From positions 1 through 64,000 of the forward strand of contig CAMZNU010000007.1 in the NCBI GenBank assembly GCA_947313885.1: DNA of 64,000 nt, read 5' to 3'. A program made the translations under genes and the position numbers. Below are positions 34,337 to 44,961 of the stretch, one piece after another. Below the pieces are notes generated by a model, which saw only the letters and a program-made list of their open reading frames with translations, was not told the DNA's origin and did not search any database. How positions within the stretch are numbered: position 1 is the first letter of the stretch; each line of letters begins with the position of its first letter. The DNA comes from an uncultured Clostridia bacterium. GTDB lineage: Bacteria > Bacillota > Clostridia > Lachnospirales > CAMZNU01.

Positions 34337-35053
34337 ATGAAGTTTGAAGTAAAAGAAATAACAAAAAATATTGTTAGTTGGATAAAGATACAATTAAAAA
34401 ATAGTGATACGACAGGATGCGTAGTTGGAATATCAGGAGGGAAAGATAGTGCTTGTGTTTTAGCGTTGCTAGTGAAGGCATTAGGAAAAGATAATGTAAT
34501 AGGTGTATTAATGCCAAATGGAGTTCAAGAAGATTTAGAAGATTCAAAAAAACTAGTAAAACATTTCGGCGTTACAAGTTATGAATGTAATATGGAAAAC
34601 GCGTATAAAAGTTTAATAAATGAGTTGCCAACTAATAAAGAAGAAGCAATTATAAATGTATTACCAAGGTTAAGAATGACTACATTGTATGCAATAGCAT
34701 CAGAAAATGAATATTTAGTAGTGGGAACGAGTAATTTAAGTGAAATCCACATAGGATATAATGCAAAATGGGGAGATTTAGCTTATGATTTTAACCCTAT
34801 AGCTATGTTTACTACAAAAGAAGTTATAGAAATTGGAGAGTATTTAAAAGTACCAAAAGATATACTTAATAAAACGCCACGTGATGGAATATCAGGTAAA
34901 ACCGATGAAGAGAAAATAGGGTTTTCGTATAATGAATTAAATAAATATTTAAGAGAGAATATATGTTCATCAAGGGATTTAAAAGAAAATATAGATTTAA
35001 TGCATAATAAAACAAAACACAAAAGAGAAAAACCACCTGTATTTAAATACTAA
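34337..35053 (+). CDS. nadE: NH3-dependent NAD+ synthetase
   Basis: 238 residues, short ammonia-only form without a glutaminase domain. The ATP pyrophosphatase loop is GISGGKDSACVLALL; GTSNLSEIHIGY, KWGDLAYDFNPI and LNKTPRDG...TDEEKIGFSYNEL are family motifs. Makes NAD from nicotinate adenine dinucleotide, following NadD encoded at 12.5 kb. TAGGGAG before ATG. Confidence 0.95.
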   Translation: MKFEVKEITKNIVSWIKIQLKNSDTTGCVVGISGGKDSACVLALLVKALGKDNVIGVLMPNGVQEDLEDSKKLVKHFGVTSYECNMENAYKSLINELPTNKEEAIINVLPRLRMTTLYAIASENEYLVVGTSNLSEIHIGYNAKWGDLAYDFNPIAMFTTKEVIEIGEYLKVPKDILNKTPRDGISGKTDEEKIGFSYNELNKYLRENICSSRDLKENIDLMHNKTKHKREKPPVFKY

Positions 35054-35069
35054 ATAAAAGGGAGATATT

Positions 35070-35489
35070 ATGGAAGAAACTTTAATAATAATAATGTTAA
35101 AAAATAAGAGAACAGGTTTTTTTGAAGAGGAGTTAGGGGCTTTTTCTTTACTAGAGCTAGAAAATTATTTAGTAAATATTTATGGTGAAGAAGATGATAA
35201 AAAAGAAATAATGATAACAATGGGTTTAACTACAGAAAGAGATGTATTAGATTGGGAATACAATGCAATACTAGATTATTACGATGAAAAAAAAATAAAG
35301 TTGTTAGAAGAAATAATAACTTTTAAAGAGGAAGAAGATAGCTATAATCCGACATGGATTATTACATTTAAATATGAAGAAGATATAGTTAAGATGAGAA
35401 ATATTTTAATTAAAATATTAAATACACATAAAAAAGAATTAGAAGATGTTTATAAAGAAGTAAAAAATAGAGAAGAAGAATATTTATAA
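35070..35489 (+). CDS. Hypothetical protein, possible DUF6762-like
   Basis: 139 residues, acidic, with a mixed alpha/beta pattern: an opening strand (TLIIIMLKNKRTGFFEEE), LLELENYLVNIYGEEDD, a conserved-looking TTERDVLDWEYNAILDYYDE, then PTWIITFKYEED and a long charged C-terminal helix. Clostridial proteins of this shape are grouped as DUF6762, but I am unsure. Seventeen bases after nadE behind AGGGAG, so co-transcribed; a terminator follows. Confidence 0.7.
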   Translation: MEETLIIIMLKNKRTGFFEEELGAFSLLELENYLVNIYGEEDDKKEIMITMGLTTERDVLDWEYNAILDYYDEKKIKLLEEIITFKEEEDSYNPTWIITFKYEEDIVKMRNILIKILNTHKKELEDVYKEVKNREEEYL

Positions 35490-35496
35490 ATAAATG

Positions 35497-35531
35497 CAAA
35501 CTATTTAAGTAAAAGGTCTTAAGTAGTTTTT
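35497..35531 (+). terminator. Terminator after nadE operon
   Basis: Arms AAACTATTTAAG / CTTAAGTAGTTT with one G-U, loop TAAAAGGT, then T-run. Confidence 0.8.
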
Positions 35532-35629
35532 TTGTGAGAAAAAAGTATAAATATTAAATATATTGACCAATGTAGCAATATTTGATATTCTACATAAGAT
35601 AAATTATTTAGGCGACTAGAGGAGAAGGA

Positions 35630-36472
35630 ATGGAAAAAAACTATTTAGCACCAAATGAAATAGCAAAGTATGTAGTGTCAGCAGGTGAGAAGAAAATTGG
35701 TTTAAAAGTTACAAACACATTAATATTGTCAGCAATAGCAGGCGCATATATAGCATTAGCATCAGCAGGAACAAATAATGCAGTGCATACTATGACAAAT
35801 GGAAGTGTTGCAAAACTTATAGCAGGATTATTATTCCCGATAGCATTAATATTAATATTAGTAGCAGGTGGAGAGTTGTTTACAGGAAATACATTAACGA
35901 TAGTAGGGGCATTAGAAAAAAAATACCCTATTTCAAAAGTGTTTAAAAATTTAGGATTAGTATTAATTGGAAATGGTATAGGAGCAATTATAGTATCATT
36001 ACTAGTAGTTAAAAGTGGACAATACGATATAAGTGGTGGATTATTAGGTGGATATACTATAAAAGTAGCTGTAGCAAAAGTAGGGTTATCTTGGGATAAA
36101 GCATTTTTATTAGGAATTTTATGTAACTGGATAGTAAGTGTTGCAGTATGGATGAGTTATGCAGCTAAAGATGTTACAGGAAAAGTAATAGTATCATTTT
36201 TTGCTATATGGTTATTTGTAGCATCAGCGTATGAACATGTAGTAGCTAATTTATTTTATATACCAGCTGGTATTTTAGCTAAGAGTAATCCGCAGTATTT
36301 AGAAAAAGCGATAGCGGAATATGGAGTAACTGTTGAGAAGTTAGATGGACTAACATGGATGAATATGATAACTAACAACATAATACCAGTAGCATTAGGA
36401 AATATAGTAGGTGGGTCATTATGTGTAGGAGCAGTATATTGGTTTGTATATTTAAAAAATAGTGAAAAATAG
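35630..36472 (+). CDS. Formate/nitrite transporter family channel
   Basis: 280 residues, six membrane helices in the aquaporin-like FNT fold. GGELFTGNTLTIVGAL is the first FNT signature, LCNWIVSVAVWMSYAAKDVTGK and AYEHVVANLFYIPAGI (the central-His region) the second. FNT channels pass formate, nitrite or hydrosulfide; which one is not decidable, though the sulfur genes nearby leave hydrosulfide possible. AGAGGAGAAGG precedes ATG. An imperfect dyad (TGTAG ... CTACA) lies about 35 bases upstream of the start. Confidence 0.92.
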   Translation: MEKNYLAPNEIAKYVVSAGEKKIGLKVTNTLILSAIAGAYIALASAGTNNAVHTMTNGSVAKLIAGLLFPIALILILVAGGELFTGNTLTIVGALEKKYPISKVFKNLGLVLIGNGIGAIIVSLLVVKSGQYDISGGLLGGYTIKVAVAKVGLSWDKAFLLGILCNWIVSVAVWMSYAAKDVTGKVIVSFFAIWLFVASAYEHVVANLFYIPAGILAKSNPQYLEKAIAEYGVTVEKLDGLTWMNMITNNIIPVALGNIVGGSLCVGAVYWFVYLKNSEK

Positions 36473-36486
36473 TGAAAAATAAAAAA

Positions 36487-36543
36487 ATAAAAAAAAACAA
36501 AAAACACATTTACTTCGGCGTAAATGTGTTTTTTGTTTTTTTT
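36487..36543. terminator. Bidirectional terminator between FNT channel and EAL gene
   Basis: Core CACATTTAC / GTAAATGTG with loop TTCGGC, extended by A/T-rich arms (AAAAAAC.. / ..GTTTTTT) almost perfectly symmetric. Confidence 0.88.
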
Positions 36544-36545
36544 AT

Positions 36546-38804
36546 TTAATTATGTTTTAATAATATTTTTTTAGCATCAACATCTAAAAGAGGAGGGCTA
36601 AAATAGTAACCTTGTAAAATATCACAACCATTACCTTTAAAGTAATCAACAACTTCTTTATCTTCAATACCCTCAACAACTGTTTTAAGATTTAAGTTTT
36701 GACACATAGACAAAATAGATTTAGCGACTACTTGTTTTTTATCATTTTCTAAAATACCTAAAGTAAAAGATCTATCAATTTTAAGAGTATCAATAGGCAA
36801 GTCAACTAAATAGCTAAATGATGAATATTTTGTACCAAAGTCATCAAGTGCAATAGTAATACCTTGTTTTCTAAAATCGTTTAAAGTTTGAATAGTACTA
36901 TCCATATCAGAAATTAATAAAGTTTCAGTAATTTCAAGTTGTAAATAATGATAAGGAAGGTTATGTGAATCTAATATACTAAAAACATTGCTCAAGAAGT
37001 TTTCTTCTTCTAATTGTAAAGCGGAAATGTTAACAGATATGAAGTCAAAATCACAATCTGAAACGATTAAATCTTTAGCAAAAGAAATAGCTGTATCTAA
37101 AATAATGTATCCAAGATTAATAATATAACCGTGTTCCTCTAAAGTTGGAATAACTTCATGAGGAGATACTTTACCAAGAATTTTATCATCTATACGAAGT
37201 AAAGATTCAAAGCCAACAATTTTATTGGATTTAAGTGATAATTCTGGTTGATACATTAAATAAAAAGCATTAGCCCTAGATGCTGATCTGCACAAATCAG
37301 TTATAGCGGTTTTACGACTAATCGTATCAATAAACGTAGAATCAACATGCTTAGGTTTTTTCGAAGGACTATGATTAATACGATTACTGTATTTAAGATT
37401 AGTAATGGTATCACTAAATGTAGAAAATTCGTCATCAAAAAACATATATGAAATGTTACAATCAACTTTCAAAGAAAAATTAAGTATAAAAATAGATGAT
37501 TTAAAAAGATCGTTTATTGTATTAGAAAGATCTTCGGTTTCATGGTGACTAGACGTAGTTGTGATAAAAAAATCTGTCGTCGTGGTACGACCAATACTAA
37601 GATTTTCACCGAGTCTACGAATTTTATTAGCAATTTCTAATAGAACCATATCACCAACTTTAATAGAATACATTTTATAAATATATTGTAAATTTGTAAC
37701 AGTAACTAAAATAGAGCCAAAAGGTTCTTTTTTAGTTACCAAATTATTATATTCAAGAGCCGTAGAATTAAAATTAAAAGTATTAGTAACAGCATCATAA
37801 GATTGAAGGAAAGTATTTTCATATTCTAAATGTTTTAAATCTTTAAAAGTGCCATTAATTTTACTTAAAAACTTATGTGTATTAATATTATTATTGTCTG
37901 TGTTATCTTTTAAAAAATCAATCATTTCTATAAGAGGTGCAGAATATTTATAAATCGATTTTTTAACATATTGCATAGAGAACAATAGTAAAATAAGTAA
38001 AAGTAAAAGAGTGAGTAATAAAATCATAAAGTCGCTATCTTCAATAGAGAAAAGAGGAGACGCACATATAAAATATAAGTCAAGGCTGTCTACATAAAGA
38101 TAAGAAGCTACAAATATTTGACCAGAGGAATGGAAATATACAATATTAGGCGTATCATTACTATTATCAATTTTACTATAAGGGAAACCATCAACAACAG
38201 CATTTAGATTCTGAGCATAACTATTACCATATGAAAATAAAAAACCTGTCTCCTTATTTAGTAAATAAGAGGATGTGGAAGTGTTATTAATATATGCATC
38301 AAGAATAGTAGCAGCAAAGTCATTATTAAGTTCTAAAAGATAATAGTACATCTCATTATTTTTAGTTAACTGTTTACGAAAAGAATAGAAACTTTCGTTC
38401 ATTTTGAAACGAACAATTTTATTTATAGGCACACTTTCTAAATTAATCGGTAAAGAAGTAATAGAAAAAGAATCACCAGAGTTAAAGAGCATAGATCCAG
38501 AATCATCAAAAACGTACAAGTTATCATATCTAACGAAAATGGTATCTAAAAATGTAAGGGGTGAAGAGCCTTCATTTTTTATTTTAATAAAGGTGGTATC
38601 TAATAATTGCTCAAAGATGTAGTTTTCAGAAAATGCATAAGATTCGAACAGTGCATTTTTAGAATATGAAGTTAAATTAAGATTATTTTTTTTGTTATTT
38701 ATGTAGTAAAAGGTTAATGATATTGCTAAAAATAAATTAATTAGAAGTAGTAAGTATATTAGAAACTTGCTAAGTTTTTTATTTATTTCTTTTTCTATGT
38801 TCAT
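36546..38804 (-). CDS. Membrane sensor with degenerate GGDEF and intact EAL domain
   Basis: 752 residues: a membrane helix (~14-32), an extracytoplasmic sensor (~40-250), a second helix (~258-276), a GGDEF-like domain (~330-465) and an EAL domain (~500-750). The GGDEF signature is lost (IGRTTTTDFFI where GRxGGDEF is expected), so no c-di-GMP synthesis. The EAL part keeps GFESLLR, ISVNISALQL, LEITETLL, ALDDFGT, LKIDRSF and VVEGIE, the metal and base residues, so c-di-GMP hydrolysis is likely. In a flagellated cell it would favour motility. AGGAGA before ATG; single gene. Confidence 0.92.
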   Translation of the reverse strand: MNIEKEINKKLSKFLIYLLLLINLFLAISLTFYYINNKKNNLNLTSYSKNALFESYAFSENYIFEQLLDTTFIKIKNEGSSPLTFLDTIFVRYDNLYVFDDSGSMLFNSGDSFSITSLPINLESVPINKIVRFKMNESFYSFRKQLTKNNEMYYYLLELNNDFAATILDAYINNTSTSSYLLNKETGFLFSYGNSYAQNLNAVVDGFPYSKIDNSNDTPNIVYFHSSGQIFVASYLYVDSLDLYFICASPLFSIEDSDFMILLLTLLLLLILLLFSMQYVKKSIYKYSAPLIEMIDFLKDNTDNNNINTHKFLSKINGTFKDLKHLEYENTFLQSYDAVTNTFNFNSTALEYNNLVTKKEPFGSILVTVTNLQYIYKMYSIKVGDMVLLEIANKIRRLGENLSIGRTTTTDFFITTTSSHHETEDLSNTINDLFKSSIFILNFSLKVDCNISYMFFDDEFSTFSDTITNLKYSNRINHSPSKKPKHVDSTFIDTISRKTAITDLCRSASRANAFYLMYQPELSLKSNKIVGFESLLRIDDKILGKVSPHEVIPTLEEHGYIINLGYIILDTAISFAKDLIVSDCDFDFISVNISALQLEEENFLSNVFSILDSHNLPYHYLQLEITETLLISDMDSTIQTLNDFRKQGITIALDDFGTKYSSFSYLVDLPIDTLKIDRSFTLGILENDKKQVVAKSILSMCQNLNLKTVVEGIEDKEVVDYFKGNGCDILQGYYFSPPLLDVDAKKILLKHN

Positions 38805-38885
38805 GTGAAAATCTCCTATGTAAAGTATAAGTTAATCAATATTATCATATTAAGATAAAAGATACAATCATGTAGTAAAAAAAAT

Positions 38886-38925
38886 TTGAATATATATATA
38901 TATTTATTCAAAAATCTGATATAAT
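38886..38925 (+). promoter_or_regulatory. Promoter for obg with upstream dyad
   Basis: Extended -10 TGATATAAT; just upstream lies TTTGAATA-(AT)n-TATTCAAA-like symmetry, which may be an operator or simply AT-rich DNA. Confidence 0.4.
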
Positions 38926-38943
38926 GAGAAAAATTTAATTTAA

Positions 38944-40239
<1,296 letters not shown>

Positions 40240-40261
40240 AACAAGTTTATAAGGAGAAAAA

Positions 40262-40555
40262 ATGTTAAATAGTAAAGAAAGAGCATATTTAAAAAAATTA
40301 AGTAGTAAAGTAGAAGCGTCATTACAAGTTGGTAAAGGCGGAAGTAGTCCAGAAGTGAGTGAGGCATTAAATGAATTATTAGAAAAAAGAGAGCTTGTTA
40401 AAATAACACAATTAAATAATAGTAGTGAAAATATAAAAGATATGGCAAATGTATTATCAGAAAGAACGAGATCAGAAGTTGTACAAGTTATAGGTAAAAA
40501 AATAATTTTTTATAGAAAATCAAAAGAAAACAATAAAATTACATTACCGAAATAA
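40262..40555 (+). CDS. yhbY: YhbY family RNA-binding protein (CRM domain)
   Basis: 97 residues. CRM-domain pattern: LNSKERAYLKKLSSKVEASLQVGKGG, ELLEKRELVKI, and VVQVIGKKIIFYRKSKE. Associates with pre-50S ribosomal RNA. AAGGAG before ATG; follows obg as in many Firmicutes. Confidence 0.93.
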   Translation: MLNSKERAYLKKLSSKVEASLQVGKGGSSPEVSEALNELLEKRELVKITQLNNSSENIKDMANVLSERTRSEVVQVIGKKIIFYRKSKENNKITLPK

Positions 40556-40592
40556 GTTAAGCTAAAAGGTTTAGGAAATAGTAGTATACGTG

Positions 40593-40621
40593 TTGAAAAG
40601 CATAGAAAAAAAGTATAAAAT
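40593..40621 (+). promoter_or_regulatory. Promoter for fba
   Basis: TTGAAA, 17-bp spacer, TAAAAT, 50 bases before the fba start. Confidence 0.5.
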
Positions 40622-40670
40622 ATTATTAGAGTAATTTAATTTTGAAATATATAAAATAGGAGGAAATAAT

Positions 40671-41534
40671 ATGTTAGTTTCAGCAAAGGATATGTTAACA
40701 AAAGCAAAAAAAGGTAAGTATGCAGTAGGTCAATTTAACATAAACAACTTAGAATGGACAAAAGCAATATTATTAACAGCAGAAGAAAATAAATCACCAG
40801 TAATTTTAGGAGTATCAGAAGGTGCGGCCAAGTATATGGGTGGATTTAAAACAGTTACAAACATGGTTAATGGTTTATTAGAAGATTTAAAAATAACTGT
40901 ACCAGTTGCATTACATTTAGATCATGGTAGTTATGAAGGTAGTTACAAAGCGATAGAAGCAGGATTTTCTTCAATAATGTTTGATGGTTCACATTATCCA
41001 ATCGATGAAAACATTGCAAAGACAAAAGAATTTTTAAAAATAGCCGAAGAAAAAGGTTTATCATTAGAAGCAGAAGTAGGATCTATTGGTGGAGAGGAAG
41101 ATGGAGTAGTTGGAACAGGAGAATTAGCAGATCCATTAGAATGTAAAATGATAGCAGATTTAGGTGTTACAATATTAGCAGCAGGTATTGGTAATATTCA
41201 TGGACAATATCCAAAAAATTGGACAGGATTGGATTTTGGAGTGTTAAGAAATATTATTAAAGAGACGGGCGAAACGCCATTAGTATTACATGGCGGGACA
41301 GGAATTCCAGAAGATATGATTAAAGAGTCAATATCATTAGGTGTTGTTAAAATAAATGTTAATACAGAATGTCAATTATCATTTACAGCCGCTACAAGAA
41401 AATATTTTGAAGATAATAAAGATAAAGAAGCTAAAGGATTTGACCCAAGAAAAGTGTTAGCACCAGGTGTAGAAGCTATTAAAAATACAGTTAAAGAAAA
41501 AATGGATTTATTTGGCTCAACGAACAAAGCTTAA
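40671..41534 (+). CDS. fba: Class II fructose-bisphosphate aldolase
   Basis: 287 residues, zinc-dependent TIM barrel of glycolysis. Ligands and base: ALHLDHGSYEG, EAEVGSIGGEEDG, GNIHGQYP, LVLHGGTGIPED and KINVNTECQ. Close to the short FbaA-type class IIB enzymes. Strong AGGAGG. Monocistronic with its own promoter and terminator. Confidence 0.96.
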   Translation: MLVSAKDMLTKAKKGKYAVGQFNINNLEWTKAILLTAEENKSPVILGVSEGAAKYMGGFKTVTNMVNGLLEDLKITVPVALHLDHGSYEGSYKAIEAGFSSIMFDGSHYPIDENIAKTKEFLKIAEEKGLSLEAEVGSIGGEEDGVVGTGELADPLECKMIADLGVTILAAGIGNIHGQYPKNWTGLDFGVLRNIIKETGETPLVLHGGTGIPEDMIKESISLGVVKINVNTECQLSFTAATRKYFEDNKDKEAKGFDPRKVLAPGVEAIKNTVKEKMDLFGSTNKA

Positions 41535-41549
41535 TTTGAACTACAAAGC

Positions 41550-41587
41550 AAAAAAGATTGTATTCATTGAATACAATCTTTTTTATT
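41550..41587. terminator. Terminator between fba and spo0A
   Basis: Arms AAAAAAGATTGTATTC and its exact complement, loop ATT, T-run on both strands; serves both convergent genes. Confidence 0.9.
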
Positions 41588-41612
41588 TGGAATTTTTTTT
41601 ATTTGGAAAAAG

Positions 41613-42395
41613 TTACATTGCCTGTTTCATCTCAAGACGTAATTTGTCAGCGATAATAGCGATGAATTCGCTATTAGTAGGTTTACCTTTTGTACTACTA
41701 ATTATATAACCAAAAACATTATCCTTAGCCTCTAAAGTGCCACGAGACCAAGCAACTTCTATTGCATGACGTATAGCACGTTCTACGCGACTAGGTGTAG
41801 TGTTGCATTTAGTTGCGATTGTAGGGTATAGTTCTTTAGTTATGTAATTTAAAACATCCATGTCCTCAACAGCAATCATAATAGATTCACGCATATAATG
41901 ATATCCTCTAATATGTGCAGGTACACCTATTTCATGGAGAATATTAGTAACTTTAGCTTCTAAATTAAAAGAATTAGTACGATTATTGTAATTAGTAGAA
42001 TTAATAGTATCGTTACTAACTACTTGTCTAATACGATTAACTAAAGCGTTCATATCAAAAGGTTTGGCCATATAATAATCTACACCTAAGTTAACAGCTT
42101 GTTGAGTAACTTTCTCTTGGGTCATAGCAGATACCATGATGCAAAATGTATCATTTGTGAGGTCTTTATTAGCTTTAATTTTTTCTAATAAACCAAGACC
42201 ATCTAATTCTGGCATAATTCCATCCATAAGAACTAGATCAGGTTTAGAACTACAAATCTTTTTGTAAGCATCGAGACCATTATGAGCTGTAGAAATCACC
42301 TCTAAGCCATCTTGCATATTAAGAAAAGATTTTAAAACATCACAAAATTCTACGTTATCATCGGCTAAAACTATTTTTATTGTATCATTATCCAT
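41613..42395 (-). CDS. spo0A: Sporulation master regulator Spo0A
   Basis: 260 residues from the ATG that follows GGGGGAC by eight bases (the ORF track uses a TTG inside that ribosome site). Receiver domain ~1-120: acidic pair ADDN, phosphoacceptor in [13 protein letters not shown], Lys in YMAKPFD. C-terminal DNA-binding domain ~150-260 with the nearly invariant [20 protein letters not shown] recognition helix. Phosphorylation commits the cell to sporulation. The usual neighbour spoIVB/recN is absent here. Confidence 0.97.
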   Translation of the reverse strand: MDNDTIKIVLADDNVEFCDVLKSFLNMQDGLEVISTAHNGLDAYKKICSSKPDLVLMDGIMPELDGLGLLEKIKANKDLTNDTFCIMVSAMTQEKVTQQAVNLGVDYYMAKPFDMNALVNRIRQVVSNDTINSTNYNNRTNSFNLEAKVTNILHEIGVPAHIRGYHYMRESIMIAVEDMDVLNYITKELYPTIATKCNTTPSRVERAIRHAIEVAWSRGTLEAKDNVFGYIISSTKGKPTNSEFIAIIADKLRLEMKQAM

Positions 42396-42443
42396 CGAAT
42401 TGTCCCCCAATTATTTAATAAGTGTTATTTACTAACTAAACAT

Positions 42444-42472
42444 AGTATAATACCAAAAAATGGTAATTGCAA
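42444..42472 (-). promoter_or_regulatory. Promoter for spo0A with dyad in spacer
   Basis: TTGCAA, 17-bp spacer, TATACT on the minus strand. The spacer is almost wholly a dyad, TACCA-TTTTT-TGGTA, a possible operator between -35 and -10. Confidence 0.55.
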
Positions 42473-42675
42473 GGAAAAAAGGTAAAAAAATACAATTTGG
42501 AACGGGAAATATAATGATAAAATGGGGAAATGTATAATATAAGGAAGATGTAGAAGATAAAATAAATTAGGGTAATATTTTGGGAAATTTGAAAAAATAA
42601 GAAAAATAAATTTAATGTGAAATTTTTATTAGTAACATATTAAAGAGTAATAAAAATTTAAATATAAATATGATA

Positions 42676-42967
42676 AAAAAAAATAAATAAAAAAAATAAA
42701 TAAAAAAGATAAATAAAAAAGATAAATAAAAAAGATAAATAAAAAAAATAAATAAAAAAGATAAATAAAAAAGAGTAAATAAAAAAGAGTAAATAAAAAA
42801 GAGTAAATAAAAAAGATAAATAAAAAAGAGTAAATAAAAAAGAGTAAATAAAAAAGAGTAAATAAAAAAGAGTAAATAAAAAAGAGTAAATAAAAAAGAG
42901 TAAATAAAAAAGAGTAAATAAAAAAGAGTAAATAAAAAAGAGTAAATAAAAAAGAGTAAAAAGAAAA
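42676..42967. repeat. Tandem array of ~20 copies of a 13/14-bp unit
   Basis: Left part: 13-bp units AAATAAAAAAGAT (some AAATAAAAAAAAT), about seven copies. Right part: 14-bp units AAATAAAAAAGAGT, 13 copies with one 13-bp unit among them (GAGT at 42773, 42787, 42801, then regularly 42828-42954). The 14-bp unit equals the outer arm of the adjoining tcyP terminator. Together with the spo0A-side DNA this fills the 594-base gap between spo0A and tcyP; the remaining part (42480-42675) shows no gene. Confidence 0.92.
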
Positions 42968-42992
42968 TTTTCTTTTTACTCTTTTTTATTTA
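42943..42992 (-). terminator. Perfect 50-bp palindrome terminator of tcyP
   Basis: 25-bp arms with no spacer at the centre (AAAATTTT), arm AAATAAAAAAGAGTAAAAAG... The outer end includes the tcyP stop codon. On the minus strand the falling arm is followed by a further dozen copies of its outer 14 bases. Confidence 0.88.
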
Positions 42993-44369
42993 TACTACTT
43001 TAACTTTTTTTGCATTGTAAACATCTTTATCTAAGTCACCAACTACTTTAGCAGTTACGACGCCAGCAACCATGGCACCAGAAACATTAAGCGCTGTTCT
43101 ACCTTGATCTAAAATAGGTTCAATAGCTATTAATAATCCGACAAGTTCTATAGGAAGTCCCATAATTGGTAAAACTATTAAAGCGGCAATAGTAGCACCG
43201 CCACCAATACCAGCACCGCCAAGAGAGGCTACCATAATAACTATTATTAATTTAACAAAAAATATAGGTGCTAATATTTCAATACCTAAAGCTGTTGCGA
43301 TCATAACAGCGAGCATAGCGGGGTATACTCCACCGCAACCATTTTGACCAACAGTAGCCCCGACACTAGCTGACATACTAGCAATAGAATTAGGTACACC
43401 TAATTTTTTAACTTGACAATCTATGTTAAGGGGGATAGCACCTGCAGACGTTCTAGAAGTAAAAGCGAAAACTAGAACAGTCCAAGATTTTTTCAAAAAT
43501 ATAATAGGTGATACACCACATAGCATAATTAAAAGTAAATGAACTAAAAACATAAGTATTAACGCAACATATGTAGCTACAACGAAATTTCCAAGTCTAG
43601 AAATTTCAGTCCAGTTAGAAGATGCAGCAACTTTAGTCATCAAAGATAAAACCCCAAAAGGTGTAAGAGCTAAAACCATTTGAACGAGTTTTAAAACTAC
43701 GTCTTGAGATGCGTTAACAAGGTTTTGAATAAGTTCGAAGCTTTGTTTATTATTGCTTTTAATTTTTCTAGTAGCCATGCCTATTAATGCAGAAAATATA
43801 ACGACACCGATAGTAGCATTATTACCGCTACCAGTCATTGCTTTAAAAGGATTTGTAGGTATAATACTTACAAGTTGACTAATTAAATCAGACGTACCGC
43901 CAATAGAAGATGCACGTTGTTCTAGAGCTTCAGCTCTTGCGATTTCATTAGCACTAGATACTAGTCCTTCGGCTGTTAAGTTAAAAGCCAAAGATGTGAA
44001 AGTAGCTATTATGGCGGCAATACCGCAAGTAACTAATAAAAAAGTTACGATAATACTACTAATTTTTGCGATAGAAGTATTTTTTGATTCTTCCGCATTT
44101 ATTACGGCACTAGTAATAGAAACCATAATAAGAGGAATTACAATCATTCTTAGCAAAGAAACATAACCAGTTCCTACTATATTAGTCCATAATAGTGTAC
44201 TAGAAATTACATTAGAACCTTGACCATAAGCAAGTTGTAAAGATACACCAAAAACGATACCCAAACCTAGACCTGTAAAAACTCTAGAGGTAAAAGATTT
44301 AAATGATTTTTGCATCCAAAACAAAATGTATAACAAAGTTGCCATAATTAATAAATTTAAAATTTGCAT
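42990..44369 (-). CDS. tcyP: L-cystine uptake symporter TcyP
   Basis: 459 residues, dicarboxylate/amino acid:cation symporter (DAACS) fold closest to TcyP. Marks: RVFTGLGLGIVFGVSLQ, VSLLRMIVIPLIMVSI, FAFTSRTSAGAIPLNI (the SSS-type hairpin), ASVGATVGQNGCGGVYPAMLAVM and PILDQGRTALNVSGAMVAG. Imports cystine with protons or sodium. AGGAGA before ATG. It lies 99 bases after the rhodanese gene on the same strand, so they may share a transcript, fitting a sulfur-supply role. Confidence 0.94.
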   Translation of the reverse strand: MQILNLLIMATLLYILFWMQKSFKSFTSRVFTGLGLGIVFGVSLQLAYGQGSNVISSTLLWTNIVGTGYVSLLRMIVIPLIMVSITSAVINAEESKNTSIAKISSIIVTFLLVTCGIAAIIATFTSLAFNLTAEGLVSSANEIARAEALEQRASSIGGTSDLISQLVSIIPTNPFKAMTGSGNNATIGVVIFSALIGMATRKIKSNNKQSFELIQNLVNASQDVVLKLVQMVLALTPFGVLSLMTKVAASSNWTEISRLGNFVVATYVALILMFLVHLLLIMLCGVSPIIFLKKSWTVLVFAFTSRTSAGAIPLNIDCQVKKLGVPNSIASMSASVGATVGQNGCGGVYPAMLAVMIATALGIEILAPIFFVKLIIVIMVASLGGAGIGGGATIAALIVLPIMGLPIELVGLLIAIEPILDQGRTALNVSGAMVAGVVTAKVVGDLDKDVYNAKKVKVV

Positions 44370-44468
44370 AAAATCTCCTTTATATTTTTTTAATAAGATG
44401 ATATTTTATTTAAAATACAATGTAAATATCCCTATTCCGTAAACCTAAACTAGGTTTTAGAGTTTCTA

Positions 44469-44837
44469 TCATGTACCACAACCATCTAAGTTTGCAAACC
44501 ATGCGTTTGTACCATACTTAACGTTAAAAGAATTTTCAACACCAATAGAACGTAAAAGCCTAACAGCTTTTAAACCTTTAGAGCCTGATTTACAAAAAAC
44601 TAAAAACAAGTCATCTTTTTTAAATAAATTTTTCTCTAAAGATTCGTTGAATTTTTTTTCGAATTCTGAAAATTCTAGATGAAAATTTTCTTCGAAAATA
44701 GGTTCTACATTTTTTATTTGTTTTCCAGAACGAACATCTAAAATAACAGCGTCATCACCAATTAGTTCTAATGCCTTATCTTTATCAACTTCTAAATGCT
44801 TGTACCAACCAAATATATCACTAATAATGCCAGCCAT
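44469..44837 (-). CDS. Rhodanese-like domain protein
   Basis: 122 residues, single rhodanese domain: DDAVILDVRSGKQIKN (CH2A-like) and the active-site loop FCKSGSKGLKAVRLLRSIG with catalytic Cys. Carries persulfide sulfur. GGAGGTG precedes ATG. Its position before tcyP suggests handling of sulfur from cystine; substrate unknown. Confidence 0.9.
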   Translation of the reverse strand: MAGIISDIFGWYKHLEVDKDKALELIGDDAVILDVRSGKQIKNVEPIFEENFHLEFSEFEKKFNESLEKNLFKKDDLFLVFCKSGSKGLKAVRLLRSIGVENSFNVKYGTNAWFANLDGCGT

Positions 44838-44961
44838 AATATCACCTCCAACTTAATAAAATTATACTGTATTATATTATTTATAAGGTATGAAGTAAAG
44901 GTAAATATAAAAAAATAACTAAAAATAGGGGTAAAATTCAAAAAATGTATATATTAAAATT

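Noticed and set aside
42676-42967. CRISPR array
   Set aside because: Units are 13-14 bp and directly adjacent with no spacers; no cas genes nearby.
44441-44457. Hairpin AAACCTA-AAC-TAGGTTT after the rhodanese gene as a terminator
   Set aside because: Seven base pairs without a following T-run in either direction; at most a processing or pause site.
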